Counted from the first letter of the stretch, positions 12,413 through 24,860 are shown. The stretch is DNA of 64,000 nt from Pomphorhynchus laevis (GCA_012934845.2 WNNJ02002155.1:40830-104829), one strand, 5' to 3'. Numbers and translations: made by a program. The notes: generated by a model from the sequence alone, not told the origin.

Positions 12413-13618
12413 TTGTATAGACGAATCTGTTCTGGCGAACAAGAAAACGCGAGTAGTGCCACAAGTTTTTGTGTCCAGGCTGTCGAGAGGGTTCTTTGTG
12501 CCAAGCCAGACAAGATGCCATCTCGGTCCGTGCTTATTTCTGGAGAGTTGAATACCTGTCAAGTATTTGATACTGGCGACGGGCTGAAGGAAAAAGTAGA
12601 ACCACCGTTGATGGTCAATGCTGTTAGTGACTCAGACGATACAATAAAATCAAACGATCCTTCTCATCACAGAACGGAAACGACTTATCCTAACTCCTTT
12701 AGCTGCACCTGGATGATGGAGCATAGTCACAGCATTATGGTTCCCAATATATCTCCCACCCCTGACACGCTTGACGTCACTACTGCTGATTTGCAGAGTT
12801 CGGTGTGTCGAACAAACCGATTCAAAAGTGATGCAATGCAAAGCGAAACTTGCGAAGTTACGAAATGCAATATTGTACCAGATGGAAATGAGCAGTACCA
12901 GCCACGTGTACCATTGGTACCTACTTTCAAACAAATTCCTTCACCAAGTATCGGTAGCAGAGCTTGCAAGATAAATAGAATTTCTGATCGAGGATCACAA
13001 ACAGACCATGCAACAATAGATCAATGCACTACAAAGAAGATCGTCCCAATTTCGGCAACTCATTCTGGAGCCCCTCATGCGGCAACTCGTCTGGAGCAGC
13101 GATCTATCCGGACCCCACGTTCGAGTAACATACGAGATAAAAGATCTGTTATAGATAGATCCAAATGTGTGATCTTTGCCAACGTTTATGAGTCCCAATC
13201 CGACAGTGCTCAAAATCGTATTAATGATGATGTTGGCTCAGTGCGGCAGATCCTATCCGGCGTTTTCGTTGAGGGTGAGGAAGGTTTGGCAGAATCTCTA
13301 CAGGTCTTGGCCCTTCACAGAATCGGCAAAAGAGACGGAAATGGTAAGACTAGATTACTAAGATTAGTTTGTGCGTCTTCTAATCAAGCCGCTTCCATTC
13401 TTAATAGAGCTTACAGATTAGCGGGTACGTCTATGCGCATCTTTAAGGACCTTTCAATCGAGGATCGCCGTCAATTGCCTCTTGCTAGGAAGGAACTATA
13501 TAACAGGCGTCAATTAGGTGAGGAGGATTTATGTATCCGAAATTTTCGGGTGGTTCGACGCCGACCATTTGTACGGTGGGAGAAGTTAACTATAAAAACT
13601 CAACGAAGGGAGCTTTAG
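12413..13618 (+). CDS. LINE B ORF1 protein
   Basis: Open for 401 codons; the ATG at 12515 (MPSRSVLISGEL) is an equally good start, since residues 1-34 show nothing conserved. The N-terminal two thirds is Ser/Thr-rich and low in order. The C-terminal part from about residue 250 (CVIFANVYESQS, NDDVGSVRQIL, ALHRIGKRDGNGKTRLLRLV, RIFKDLSIEDRRQL) matches the RRM-like ORF1 core seen in CR1-group LINEs, in which a 'valuing neighbour' motif VxIxxLPES and a RLGK/RIGK motif recur. The protein is expected to bind element RNA. LINE D on the minus strand carries a related domain (DRLNHDISAIRFMF, FRVGRLKN). Confidence 0.75.
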   Translation: MYRRICSGEQENASSATSFCVQAVERVLCAKPDKMPSRSVLISGELNTCQVFDTGDGLKEKVEPPLMVNAVSDSDDTIKSNDPSHHRTETTYPNSFSCTWMMEHSHSIMVPNISPTPDTLDVTTADLQSSVCRTNRFKSDAMQSETCEVTKCNIVPDGNEQYQPRVPLVPTFKQIPSPSIGSRACKINRISDRGSQTDHATIDQCTTKKIVPISATHSGAPHAATRLEQRSIRTPRSSNIRDKRSVIDRSKCVIFANVYESQSDSAQNRINDDVGSVRQILSGVFVEGEEGLAESLQVLALHRIGKRDGNGKTRLLRLVCASSNQAASILNRAYRLAGTSMRIFKDLSIEDRRQLPLARKELYNRRQLGEEDLCIRNFRVVRRRPFVRWEKLTIKTQRREL

Positions 13619-16318
13619 GAGACTTGGTTTTATTTCGTACCATCTTATCGAAAAGTCAGGTGAATTACTGTAGTAATCCTATCAGGATTGCATGTTCCAA
13701 TGTTCGCAGCTTAGTCTCTAAATTTGATGAGTTTAACTTTTATTTATCAAACAGCGACGTGTCTATTTTCGCACTCACTAAGACCTGGCTGCACAGTGGT
13801 ATTGATGACAATTGTGTTAACATTTTGGGCTTCTCACTATTAAGAACTGACCGAGGAAACACCCGCCGTGGTGGTGGGGTTGCGATCTATGTAGACAACA
13901 AAATGATTGTGACCAACGTCATGTCATATCGAGATGATGATCTATTGGAGTCGCTCTCTTTAACAGTGAAATCGGGTGATACGACAATGTCGATTTGCGT
14001 TTGCTATCGTACTCCGCGCACTTGCTGCTTGAAACATGACATGATCAGTTATTTCACGAAAGTGTCGAAACCGTCCAATTTCATCCTTCTTAGTGACTTT
14101 AATATTCCGAGTCACTCAGTCAACTAGGTTTATGGAAAATAGCTCCTCGTTATTGGATTTAGTTTTCAGTAAAACATTTCTTGACATACGTGAAGTTCAA
14201 TACGACCCTCCCATTGGACTCAGTGACCATCTTGTCATTAAGTTTTTTACTGGTTTATGTGCCGAAGCCCCACCTAACGCAGTTAAGTACTTCAAACGCA
14301 AATAGAATAAGGTGGATACGGATGCCCTCTGTAAGCTTACAGTACGATTGGGTCTTCACAACAGTGTTGTCAGTGATATCGATGGTTGGAAAACTTTGTC
14401 TGTTTCTCTCAACTATCTTACGGTTGCGTAGCCCCATTGAAAACCGTACAATCCTCTTCATAACTTAAACCTCCGTGGTTTGATCATGAGTTACTTGACA
14501 TTTTGAAGATGCGAAATAAACTATTTAAGTCATCTCTGAAAATTCAGGGTCTTCGGTCAGAATACCTTCAATATCGTCGTCGTTTCAGCTCTATAAAGAA
14601 AATAAAAAGACAAAGGTATGAAGCTGGAATAATATCATCATATCGAACTTCTTCCAAACCATTCTGGCGGTATGTGAATCAAAATAAAAAAATGATTCAA
14701 TCAATCACAGTGTTAAATCATGGCGGCAGAATTGTACGAGAACCTGATGAAATCGTGAGTGTGCTAGCGACAGCGTTTGAACTTGATTGTTACACGCCAT
14801 CTAAAGGCTTCCGTATAGCGCACACACCTGAGGCATTCACGTCGTATATGCCGCTTGTTCACCCGGCTGAGGTTTCGCGGGAACTGCACGGATTGTCACC
14901 ATATACTTCGGCCGGCCCAGACGGTATACACCCCTTTATCCTCCGGAATCTCCATGATCTATTAGCATCGCCACTATCAGAGATGTTTAACATGTCGATA
15001 CATACTTCGCGCATCCATGATCACTGGAGACAATCTTACGTCATCCCCATTCATAAAAAGGGTAGCAGAGACGATCCGTTCAATTGTCGTGCAGTATGCC
15101 TGACGAGTATTGTATGCAAATGCCTCGAGAGGTTTGTGCATAAATACATTAGCACTCACATGGAAAGAGGTAAGCTCCTACACCCATCTCAGCATGGCTT
15201 TCATACCGGCAGGTCCTGCCTTAGCAATCTAATTACGGCACGTGAAAGTTGGACAGACATAGTTACAAACGGGGATATGGTTGATGTAATTTACATTGAC
15301 TTTAGTAGGGCATTCGACTGAGTACCGCACGATATTTTGCTCTTACTGTTGGCTCAATACGGGATTGATCCGAGTGTAGTTCGTTGGATCGAGTCGTTCC
15401 TGAAAGGTCGATCATATCAAGTTAGGTTAGGGAGTAGCCTTTCTCCTCCACGAAATGCTTACGCAGGTGTTCCTCAGGGATCGGTCCTGGGACCCTTGTT
15501 ATTCAATATTTTTCTTCAGGATCTACTTATAAGATTAGAATGTGATGTACTAGCGTTTGCGGATGACCTGAAGTTATGGAAGTGTGTTCGTACATATGAT
15601 AACTGTTTGGAGCTTCAAGATGACCTCGACACTATAAGCATATGGAGCAGGACGACGGGCTTGCTTTTGAATACCTCAAGGGGCAGTCACATACACTTAG
15701 GAGTTAAGAAATTTTCTTTTGTGTATAGTTTAGGTGGTGAGCCAATTGAGCAGGTACGGTGCACTAGAGACTTAGGGGTACTTGTGCACGAATCGTTAAA
15801 GAGTCGTCCAAACACAGACAGGATTATTCAGTCGACCAGAAAATTGAGCTATGTGCTTCGTAGGTGCTTTCGTTACCCATCTGTGTTTTGTCTTAAAGTG
15901 ATGTACAACTCAATAATTAGGCCCATTCTTTTATACTGTACACCAGCAACATTTCCGTGCACGCGAGGCGAGCTGAATGATTTAGAAAATGTTCTTCGCA
16001 GGTTGACGAGGTGCTGTCGTCTTTCGAGTAGTTATTCTTATAGGGATCGCTTGCGAGAGATAGGCATACCGTCGGTTCGGTCTGCGATAGTGTGTAGCGA
16101 CATCTTATGCTTCAGAGATATGTTACTCGAACGTGATGGGTGGCCGGCAAACTGTATCCAGCGGAACAAACGCGATACGAATCGGGGCCACTCTTTGACT
16201 GTGAAAACGCTGCACCATGGGAAGCTGTCTAGAATCAGTCGCCTATCGCACTGGGCGGTGAGGATGTGGAAAGCGCTATTTAAGCTATCCTCTCTGAGGA
16301 GAGTAGTTAATAAAGCTG
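13531..16318 (+). pseudogene. LINE B ORF2: AP endonuclease plus reverse transcriptase
   Basis: Overlaps the ORF1 end by 88 bases in another frame. Endonuclease signals are IACSNVRSL, ALTKTWL (the family has Glu where this Lys is, so the catalytic residue is lost), GGGVAIYVD, CVCYRTP, LLSDFNIPS, SLLDLVFS and LSDHLVIKFF. Frames change near 14110 and again before 14503. The reverse transcriptase is in 14503-15321 (SAGPDGIHPFILR, VIPIHKKGS, QHGFHTGRSC, VIYIDFSRAFD), where a TGA at 15319-15321 interrupts VPHD, and continues in the same frame from 15322 (AGVPQGSVLGPLLF, VLAFADDLKLW) into the thumb. Two or three frame breaks and one in-frame stop in all. Confidence 0.85.
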
Positions 16319-17040
16319 GTCTGGAAATCCCTGTGGCATTTGCCACTGCTGATTCCTCTCAAGCAGATATACTGGAGCGCTCCTGTACGAACCCATTCCT
16401 AGGGTTTAACCTGAAATTCGTTAAGATTGATGAGGATGGTTTTACATATCCTCACTGTAACATTTGTCACCAGTGGGGGCACTGGGAGTCGTCTTGCAGT
16501 CTACCTAGGATTTGCGGTCTCTGTTCTTCTGGGACCTCTTCTCTTACCTCTGGAGTTAAATGTGATGCTACCCTTTGCTGCTGTAATTGTGGAGATGGTC
16601 ATCCCTCATGGTCCAAGAGATGTCCTTTTTTAAGAAGTATTCTAACCTATTCTCAAAACAGCGTCCTGCAGTTGATCACCGTGTTACTTCTTCTTTACCG
16701 TCGGAACGGAAGATGACTGGCATTGATATTTTGAAAACTTATGGATGATAAAATTCAGGCCTCCAGTAACCGTCTGAAAGCCTTGATTTCCAACTTATGC
16801 AACTTTTTATGCTGCCCGCAGCCTGTTACTCCTGATGTTCATATGCCTGTTTCAAACAAGCGTACTGGTTTGGAAACAGTGCCCCCTCTAAAGATTATAG
16901 ACCTTAAGAAAAAGAAGGCAAGGGGATCTTCTCAGCCTGTAATCTTCCTGAAAAATGATGATGCTGCTCGCGGGGTAGTGCCGGTCATGGACCTGGCTAG
17001 TGGTGGAGGGGGTAACCCTTCTATCTCTAGTCATGTTTAG
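16319..17040 (+). pseudogene. LINE A4 ORF1 C-terminal part (zinc knuckles)
   Basis: Reads IPVAFATADSSQADILERSC, NPFLGFNL, then knuckles CNICHQWGHWESSC, CGLCSSGTS... and CNCGDGHPSWSKRC, in the frame that continues from LINE B, until a stop at 16716. A second open stretch from 16741 to 17040 (MDDKIQASSNRLKALI ... DLKKKKARGSS) is the tail block of ORF1 found in the other copies. ORF2 follows 33 bases later. Confidence 0.82.
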
Positions 17041-17073
17041 GGTCCGGTATTCCCGTATAACTGAGCCAACTCT

Positions 17074-19520
17074 ATGTCAAGTATCGGTGAACCTTTTTCA
17101 CTGAACATTGTTCAGTGGAATTCGGGAGGAGCTTCGGCCCTTAGACTTCTCTCAGGCCGAGATGCAGATGTTATAGTCCTTCAGGAGACGCGGTCTATCT
17201 TTCTCCCCCAGGACATTACTCGATTACTAAGCACATTTGTTCCCACTATACTCAGTACATAACCCCGCCTCACTCCTCTTCATCTCAAGGACTCTTGATC
17301 CTACTTAAATGCTCTTTAAGATCCTCTCTTCTTTTAAATTATTCTTGTCCAGCCCTTTCTTGTTTAGTAGTTTCTCTCTGTAAGAACGGTAAACGTTTCA
17401 GTCTTGCCAACGTCTACATTCGTCCAGGGGAGATTCACAAGAATCGTGACCTCCTGGATCGGATCATTGATAGCGGCTATGACATGGTACTAGGTGATTT
17501 CAACGACAGAACTGGTCGTTGGATTAATGCAGCACTCATCAGAGCTAGGAACCGGTACTTAATTCATAAACAACCATTCCCTAACTTTCATTGCTCTACA
17601 ACAAACTCACTCCTCGACCTTCTACTGATTCATGAGAGGTGGTTGTTAAAACCCCTCTGTACTGAACAGTCGCGTCAACATCTGTCCACCTCTCATGACC
17701 TAATTCGTTGGCGGATAGAAGAGGACATGCTGCTTCGGAGGAGATTCCACTTTGATCCAATCAGAGTGGCGGTCTTTCAGGCAGCTGTCTGGCGCTTCGC
17801 CCGAATTGGGAATGAGAGTTTAATGGAATTCAATTCCTACCTCTCTTCGCTAGCTACCGGGATTTTATCGACTACCTATAAAGGTCGCCTTTTCAATCCC
17901 ACTCCAACAAAGCTCAAGACCCTTGCACATATGCTCCATCTTCCCAATCTCTCTTCTTCTGCACGTCAATCTCTCTCGAAAGAATACTGGAGCACTAGAT
18001 ATAGGTTCCAGCTGGGTAAGGATAGGGCAAGCATTACTTCCCTTAATCCGTCCCGGTCTTCCTTCTGGAAGATATTCAAGAAAAAGAGATTTGTTTGTTG
18101 GAGGGAGAGTGCATCTGGGTGGATTGGTAGCATCGGTCTTGCTAATGTTTTGGAGGAGTCACTTGCCCTACATAATTATGAAGCCACGCAATCACCGCAA
18201 CCAATCCCGCCTTGGGGGGGACTTCAGGAATAGGGATCTCTCTGTTCCAGAGATACTGAATACCTGGGGTCCTCTTCCGGGCACCTCCAAGTCCACCGCT
18301 CCACTCTCTTCTCGGGTCTGTCAGCTTTTGACAGCCGATCTAAGGAGAGAAGTGGCCGTCAACAATGCTATTTAGCATCGCCCTCTGATGTAGCCGGCAT
18401 CAATATTAGCAAGAGAATTTTTATCCCTAAGAGAAATCCAGTTTGCTCTCCAAAAGACCTGCGGCCCATCTCGATTCAAAATTCCCTCGTTTCGATCTAC
18501 GAAAAAGCGCTTGCGCGTAGAATCCGCGTCCATCTGAGTAGGCATAATTTAATCCCACCTGGTTTCCATGGGTTCGTTAAAGGTCGCTCGGTTCATTCAG
18601 CAGTTGGTGAGGTGCAGCAGTTTTGTCAAGAGAATAGCAATCAACTCGTTGTGGCTGTTTTCCTTGATTTATCTGCCGCATTTGACCGTATCTTCATTCC
18701 CTCTGTGATCTCTTCTCTCAGGTCCCTCGGGTTGCCTGCGAGAATTGTTAACAGGGTGGAGATACTGTTGTACAAAGCGATTCTTATATGAAGACGACCC
18801 TGATGCACGTCCGTTCTACCCTATTATAGGAGTGCCTCAAGGTTCACCACTTTCTCCTATCTTGTATCTTGCTGCCTCCATTCAACTGTTCAAAATATTT
18901 AAACGCTAAAAACGTCTAGTGGTATACGCTGATGATACCACAACCCTGTTTTCTGGACGCAGGTGCAAAGACGTAGTCTCTGACATCTGCCAGTTCTTTT
19001 TAAGATTAAAAGACCAGCTTCCCAAGTGCAACTTTATTTTAAACTCCTCGAAATCGCAGGTAGTTGTTTTTCATGGCGCCCCTGCGACGAAGAAAAAGCT
19101 TAAGAGATTAGCACTCTCTGATCTATCCTCCTTACTGCCCAACGAACCACTCCCTGTCTTTTCTAGTCGAGTAAGATACCTGGGATTTTCTGTGACCGTG
19201 AACTGGTAAGCTAAGGCTGACCTGGATAGACTTAAACGTATCCTGAAGAGAGCTAGATGGGCCCTGAAACGGGCTTAGCATCTGTCATTAAGGAAGAAAT
19301 CCCAGGTACGTCTCCGGGGTACCTGGGCTATCTCGGGATTAGTCTTCTTTTAGAGAGGACGTCCCCTTGAGCAACCGCTTACCTGGCATCGTCCGCCGCG
19401 ATTGGATCCTTTGGGGGGGTGGCATGTGTGGTTTAGTCGTAAGGCGGCGAGTTGGATTGGTTGGAGGGCTCTGATTCCTCTGGACATCAGCTTGTATGAG
19501 GTTTTGGATGACTACAGATG
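17074..19520 (+). pseudogene. LINE A4 ORF2: AP endonuclease plus reverse transcriptase
   Basis: Starts MSSIGEPFSLNIVQWNSGG. The first frame ends at 17262; the second (17295-18233) covers most of the endonuclease (NVYIRPGEI, LGDFNDRTGRW, SHDLIRW). Frames shift near 18225 and 18370. The polymerase is visible as LRPISIQNSL, GFVKGRS, VFLDLSAAFDRI, GVPQGSP and, at 18919, MVYADDTTTLFSGRR. Stops at 18907 and 19207 lie in conserved positions. The C-terminus (WHVWFSRKAASWIGWRALIPLD) is in a further frame near 19410-19495. Confidence 0.85.
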
Positions 19521-19610
19521 AACAATTATGGTTCTGCTGTGTATCGAACGTTGTCTAAGTACTGGCTGTTGTGTTGTGTTCTGTTGCCTTGTGTTATCTT
19601 TCTATTAATT

Positions 19611-20530
19611 TATTTATTTATCGTGTTTAGCTACTATAACAACATGGAATATTATTTGTTTCTAAGGTTCAAAAACTTCACATTGTATTTGTCACGAAAC
19701 TAACTATTAAGTAAATAAGTCACAAGTTCACAAATTCTTTACTAAGTTAATTTAGTCATAAGCAAATGAATTTATTAAAAAACTGATTTTAAACAATCAT
19801 AGATTTAAGTCGTTAATATTTAACAAATATCTGAAGTCCGTTCACAAAGTTGTCAAAGCATCATAACATTATCTGTTCGAAACGTGGGAAAACAGGATCT
19901 GTTTGTTGGAAGATTTTTGCCAAAGATTAAAGAAAATAAAATAATATTCGTCATAGTTCAAGATACAATGTTTCCATTATATTTTAAAATGTACTTGAAC
20001 AATAAAGTATGTTGCGGTATCTGATTGTAACTATAAGTTATTAACACGCGATGTGGTATTATAGATGATACTACGGATTCGTTTATTGAATAGAGATGTT
20101 GTTATTTTGTCCATTTAATCAATCATTTTTTAGTTATAAATTCAAACTGAACAATTCAGATAATGATTCACAGAAGAAAATACATTTTCGTTAATCAAAC
20201 CCATTTTTCAATATTTCGCTAGCGCATAGATACTGCGCAGCTAATTCTTCAGCAAAATATTGTTAAACATTATAATTATCAACAAAGTAAGTATCGAAAA
20301 TGAACGGCGAATACACCAGAAGAGCCGAAGACATTTTGCCGACATAATTCAAGAATGCTGTTCAAAGCACAGAGCCGCTGGTTACTATACCCTAATATTT
20401 AAACGAGCTAACTGTTTTTAGATCGCTTTGATCAGGTGCGACCCGACCTGACTAACCAATTACTGAAGGTTCATGCAGTAAAGCGGTTGGGGGGGACAAC
20501 CAAGTAAGCCCAACAACGAACACAACAAAT
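19611..20530. other. AT-rich stretch without a supported gene
   Basis: No motif or convincing open frame seen between the A4 tail and the RTE fragment. Confidence 0.5.
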
Positions 20531-20532
20531 AT

Positions 20533-21268
20533 CCGTGTGGAACACTAAATGTCGGATCGTTGAGTGAACGATCCATTGAAATCGTCGGAGCTCTAAAACT
20601 ACGATGCATCGACATATATGCAGTACAGGAAACTCGTGGGTCGGTGATAAATTAAAAAACATTAGTCACGGTTTAAAGTGCATTTTTACGGCACACCAAG
20701 GGCAAAGTACGGTGTCGGTATTATCGTATCTGCCCGTTTCCAAGATAAGGTTGCAGAAGTTCATCAGTACGCGACCGGTTGATGAAGATCATCATCGCAT
20801 ATAGTAATTACAAACTACACCTTTTCAGCATATACGTCCCACAAACTGGCTGCGATGAGACACTTAAAGACATATTTTTCGGCGCTGATACACGAAAAGA
20901 CCATGGAAGTACAGAAGGGTGACACGATCGTTATTGCTTGAAATTTGAACGGCGACGTCGCAGCACAAAGGAAGGATACATGTGTCACGACGGAAAAGGT
21001 TTCGGAAGACGAGACAATGATGGCTAACGCATCCTTGATTACGCGAATGCACATTATTTGATCATTTGCAATACATAGTTCCAAAAGCGAATATCTCATT
21101 TTAGAGAGATATATCATCAAGCGAATATATCATCAAATACCACGAAGTGTGGATGAAGTGGCGGTCAGTAACCGGTGTCTTGTGCGATCCTAAAATTAAA
21201 GATCACATAAAAGCAAAGGCTTCTAGAAATGTAGTCAGATCGGTCGCGATTTATGGCGCCGAATCATA
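20533..21268 (+). pseudogene. RTE-type LINE fragment: endonuclease joined to polymerase end
   Basis: Frames reassemble into the start of an RTE-clade AP endonuclease: GTLNVGSLSERSIEIVGAL, CIDIYAVQETRG, GVGIIVSARFQDKVAEV, LFSIYVPQTGCDETLKDIFF, then STKEGYMCHDGKGFGRRDND and ILDYANAHYLIICNT. After about 21130 the similarity jumps to the distal polymerase (RSVAIYGAES, like the usual LYGAECW), so the central reverse transcriptase is deleted. Several stops and shifts; clearly old. Confidence 0.75.
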
Positions 21269-21299
21269 ACCAATGATGATGAGTAAATTCGAGATTAGA

Positions 21300-22490
21300 T
21301 TTTGTTGAACGTCCACTACAAAAAACATCTTGTCTATCTTATGCAATACCTAGAAAACATTTCCCATTCCCATCTTATCAGCTCACGGAGTATGAGTTGC
21401 TCCAGAATTTTTTATTGAATAAAGGTCAGTGAAATAGGACGGTAACTTGCACACACAAAACTATTACCAGATTTATGAATAGGTCGAATAATGGAAGTCT
21501 ACCATTCTAAAGGCAACTTACTGTAGTAAAGTGAATAAGAAAAAATTTAATACATGGTTTTCGCGATTTAATCGGCAGAAGTGAGATAGATGATAAATTA
21601 TCTGGACCAGGATTGCTATGAAGTGATAATTTAGAAAGAGTGCTAGCGGCATCGTAAGTAGGAAACTGAATATCAGTATTGCTATTAGAGTTTATGGCAA
21701 TGGGAGGATCAATGCACTCGATGAATTGCTCGGCAAAAAAGCGAAGCAATAATATTAGCACGTCCCGAATTGTCAAAAGCTACAATATTGTCTTCATCAT
21801 ACAGCGGATGCATATTATATCTATTTATATGTGGTTTCTATTTATATGTGCATAAAGTAGTTTTTAATTATGTACTGCAAGCTCAATAGCATACTCATCA
21901 TATCGACGACGCAAAATTCTTTTTAGTGATGCACATTGATTACATAAGATTTTGTAACAATCAAAATCAAGACTTGTAGAGCGAAAACGATCCCAAGCCA
22001 AATAACGTCTAGATATGAGAAATTTGTATATAGATGTGAACAATGGAGGAATTGAAAGATTATTTAATTTAGATTTTGGAGCATTTGTATGAAGCAGGTG
22101 GTTGAGTGTTTTGACTAGATAACACAATAGTAATCAACGCCCTAAGTTTCTGGACCCGACTAAATGATCTTACTCAGAGAATTGCGAATGGAGAAAATGA
22201 GCTTTAAATGCACTTACTTTGAAATTAACGTAAGATCTCTTATATGAACAAATATCTAGACCTATTATGATAGTATGGTATATTAAAGTCCCCCAAAACA
22301 ACACATGAGAGAGAGCAGGCTTATGATACAGATCGATAAATAAGGTTGTTACGGAAATCGAGTTCAATCGAACATCTACCCAAATAGCGTCAGATATATG
22401 ATTTTGATCAAGAAAGTTAGCTAATAAGCGCGAGTGCGATAAATTAGATACATCAAGAATTACACTTCCACCCCTTTTAACTTCTTTGTC
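21300..22490 (-). pseudogene. LINE D ORF2 remnant: endonuclease end to polymerase start
   Basis: Minus-strand pieces in order: VILDVSNLSHSRLLANFL and HISDAIWVDVRLNSISVTTL (endonuclease C-terminus), KSKLNNLSIPPLF ... ASLKRILRRRYDEYAIELA (linker), DAASTLSKLSLHSNPGPDNL (polymerase entry), and IIRPIHKSGNSFVCASYRPISLT (motif 1). Nothing of the catalytic YADD region remains. Confidence 0.65.
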
Positions 22491-22847
22491 TATACAAAAT
22501 ATTCGATACCATTCAATTTAAATTTCTGCATTGGTAACACCGTTTAAAAGCCAGATTGTACAAATCTTACAATATCAGGGTTACTAAACGGTACAATAAG
22601 TCGAACTTCATTTATCTTATTCAACAAGCCACTCACATTAGCAAACAAGACAATAAAGTTGTTACTGGTATGATAGGTTCTTATTACAGACTGAAACGCT
22701 TGCAAACAACGCGAAAATTTACGATTTTTAGATATTTTTCTTCGTACGTTACTCTATTATATAGCTCAGTTTTTGCTGAACGAAACGAATACGATCTTGT
22801 AAAAAATATATCTAAACATCCTAATGTTTTATTATTTCTAATCATTG

Positions 22848-23440
22848 CCTAAACGACTTGATCTTTTCATAATTTCTAACACAATACATTCCTCCGCAAA
22901 TATTATTTTCACGGGACGAGAGTTTTTTAAATTCTTGAGCCTACCAACTCTGAACACATTACGAACATAAAGAGTTTGCAACTTGGAATACACCTGAATG
23001 GGAAAGATCAGCAAACATAAATCGAATAGCGGATATATCATGATTCAATCGATCTTGAACGTTTACTGAAGCAGACTCATATATACCTGTTACCATCAAA
23101 TAGCGCTTGCGACGATGAACAGTATTTCTGACTATGATCTGGAGAAATTACATTTAGCAAATTGAGTAAGAATAATAGAACTGGAACTTGATTGAGTTGA
23201 GAGCTTGGTTATAGAGAAGTTAGGATTATTGGGGTTAGTTGTAGCAGGTAGTAGTTTGGTAGAACAAATAGTGTTAGTAAACGTCTTTTTATTAGTTGAA
23301 AACAACACCAGAGACATTTCTTGTGAATAAATACAATCATTGTCAATATGTATATCAGTAGATCCCAATAAATTATGACGAACAATCTCATAATTAGACT
23401 TCGAGAAATTTGGATCATTCTGCAAATGCGTAACATCGAA
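22848..23440 (-). pseudogene. LINE D ORF1 remnant
   Basis: Minus-strand frames give a Ser/Thr/Asn-rich stretch (23132-23425) and then YLMVTGIYESASVNVQDRLN, DISAIRFMFADL, FRVGRLKNLKNSRPVKIIF and MKRSSRLG before a stop at 22848. This is the same RRM-like core, in the same order, as in LINE B ORF1. Broken into at least two frames. Confidence 0.6.
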
Positions 23441-24075
23441 TGCATTGAAGAAAAAATGTGACTGTATATCCTTGATGTATATCCTCTATTAGTTGCACAA
23501 GCTTTTAAAGTTGAAAAATCGTTGAGATCGATATCAGATTGATCTAAAATAGAATCATGTGAATTCCAGATATATTCATATTCATATTTCCTTTATCACT
23601 TGTGGTAAATACCAAATCAGTTTGATATTTTAAAGATTGGTGATTCAAAGTTGACATGGATTTTATCTGATCTAATTTTCCCTCTGATAGTAATACGCTC
23701 TCTGGTTAAATAGTTGAGTTCGTAATTAACGTTATTGGTTATTAAAATTGGTAATTGAGATTGGTAATTAGTCATTGAAGAATATATTATTGGATCTAGT
23801 TTATTATTCGATAGTATAAAACGTTCTCTGGCTTGACTATTGTGTTAGTATTTGATAGGATAGCTTATTTCGACAAGGCACAAAATCCACACGGGAAAGA
23901 AACATGTTTAATTGTAGACTGACCCTTGAGGAACGTTCACAAGAGTCCATAACTCACGATTGGCAGAGTCGTAATCAACTTATATCATAACGTAGGTTAT
24001 TCAGACAATTGTTGACGAGTTGTCTGTTCCGGGTCGATACCATGTTTCACATCATTTTTATTGTTGTGGAGATTC

Positions 24076-24860
24076 ATTGAGGTATTTTTTCATTAATCTG
24101 TTTCATATTATCCTCGTGTGGTTCTTTGAATCCTATCAGCATCATTATACACTACAATCAGCGTGGGTGAACCTCATCAGCAGTGAGCCCACGCCTAGTG
24201 TTTCAGTCCTCATATTGTTTCTGCTGAATTCCTTATCGCCCAAATGCTGGTTTATATTTAGCGTATATGCTAAAGTACACAATTTATGTGTTCTATAGTT
24301 GGTGTGGGTGGTGACGGTTATTCGCAATTCGAACCCACCACACACCGAATTCTTTTATGAAAAAACGTGGGCTCACTAAAAAGGTGTAGGCGTGGGCTCA
24401 CTGCTGATGAGGTCCACCCACGCTGATTGTAGTGCATAATGATGCTGATAGGATTGAAAGAGTAACACGAGGAAAATATGAACCCGACTAATGAAGAATA
24501 GCGGCTCGCGTATGCAATATATTCACAATAGTAAGACACCTTACGGTTCATTGTTCGATGAACAATTCGTATAGGAACGAAACAAAAAAATCGGTGTGAT
24601 GGATTCGAATTGCGAATAATATTTATCGCTCACACCAACTATATAACACATAAATTGTGTGCTTTGGCATATAAGCTAAATATAAACCAACATTTCGGCG
24701 ACAAGGAATTCAGCAGAAACAGCATCAGAATCGGAGCACTAAGCGTGTGCTCACTGCTGATGAGATTCATCCACGTTGATTGTAGTGTACAGTGATGCTG
24801 CTAGGATTGAAAAAATCACACGAGGATAGTATGAAAACGATTAATGAAATCATTTTTATC
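24076..24860. repeat. Three-copy dispersed repeat with inverted arms
   Basis: A unit of about 270 bp lies in minus orientation at about 24076-24355 and in plus orientation at about 24593-24860. A partial plus-orientation copy (24367-24505) sits between them. Shared landmarks are CTGCTGATGAG next to a CACGCTGATTGTAGTG run, ACACATAAATTGTGT and AAGGAATTCAGCAGAAAC. The arms differ by scattered changes, so they are not a very recent duplication. Confidence 0.75.

Larger units (their letters stand above)
12413..16318 (+). mobile_element. LINE B, CR1-like two-ORF retrotransposon, 3' end lost
   Basis: ORF1 is intact in this copy and ORF2 (endonuclease and reverse transcriptase) overlaps its end in another frame, the usual layout of CR1-type LINEs. 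The 5' end is not defined; I use the start of the open ORF1. At about 16318 the ORF2 C-terminus runs straight into LINE A4 coding sequence, so the B 3' end is replaced. Confidence 0.85.
16319..19610 (+). mobile_element. LINE A4, 5'-truncated copy fused to LINE B
   Basis: Fourth A-family copy. It starts within ORF1, at the segment equivalent to IPVTF in A3, and runs through ORF2 to a 3' untranslated region with scattered TTATC/TTATT units near 19590-19625. It is closely similar to A1 and A2 in ORF2. The truncated left end joins the LINE B coding frame. Confidence 0.85.
21290..23860 (-). mobile_element. LINE D, decayed CR1-like element, truncated in the polymerase
   Basis: Read on the minus strand from right to left: ORF1 remnant (about 23700-22848), endonuclease end, linker, and the beginning of the reverse transcriptase, which stops near 21300. 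Layout and motifs resemble LINE B, but sequence does not match it closely. The right limit is approximate. Confidence 0.65.

Noticed and set aside
24020-24345. Coding reading of the inverted repeat on both strands
   Set aside because: Frames do not correspond between the copies, so the repeat is noncoding.
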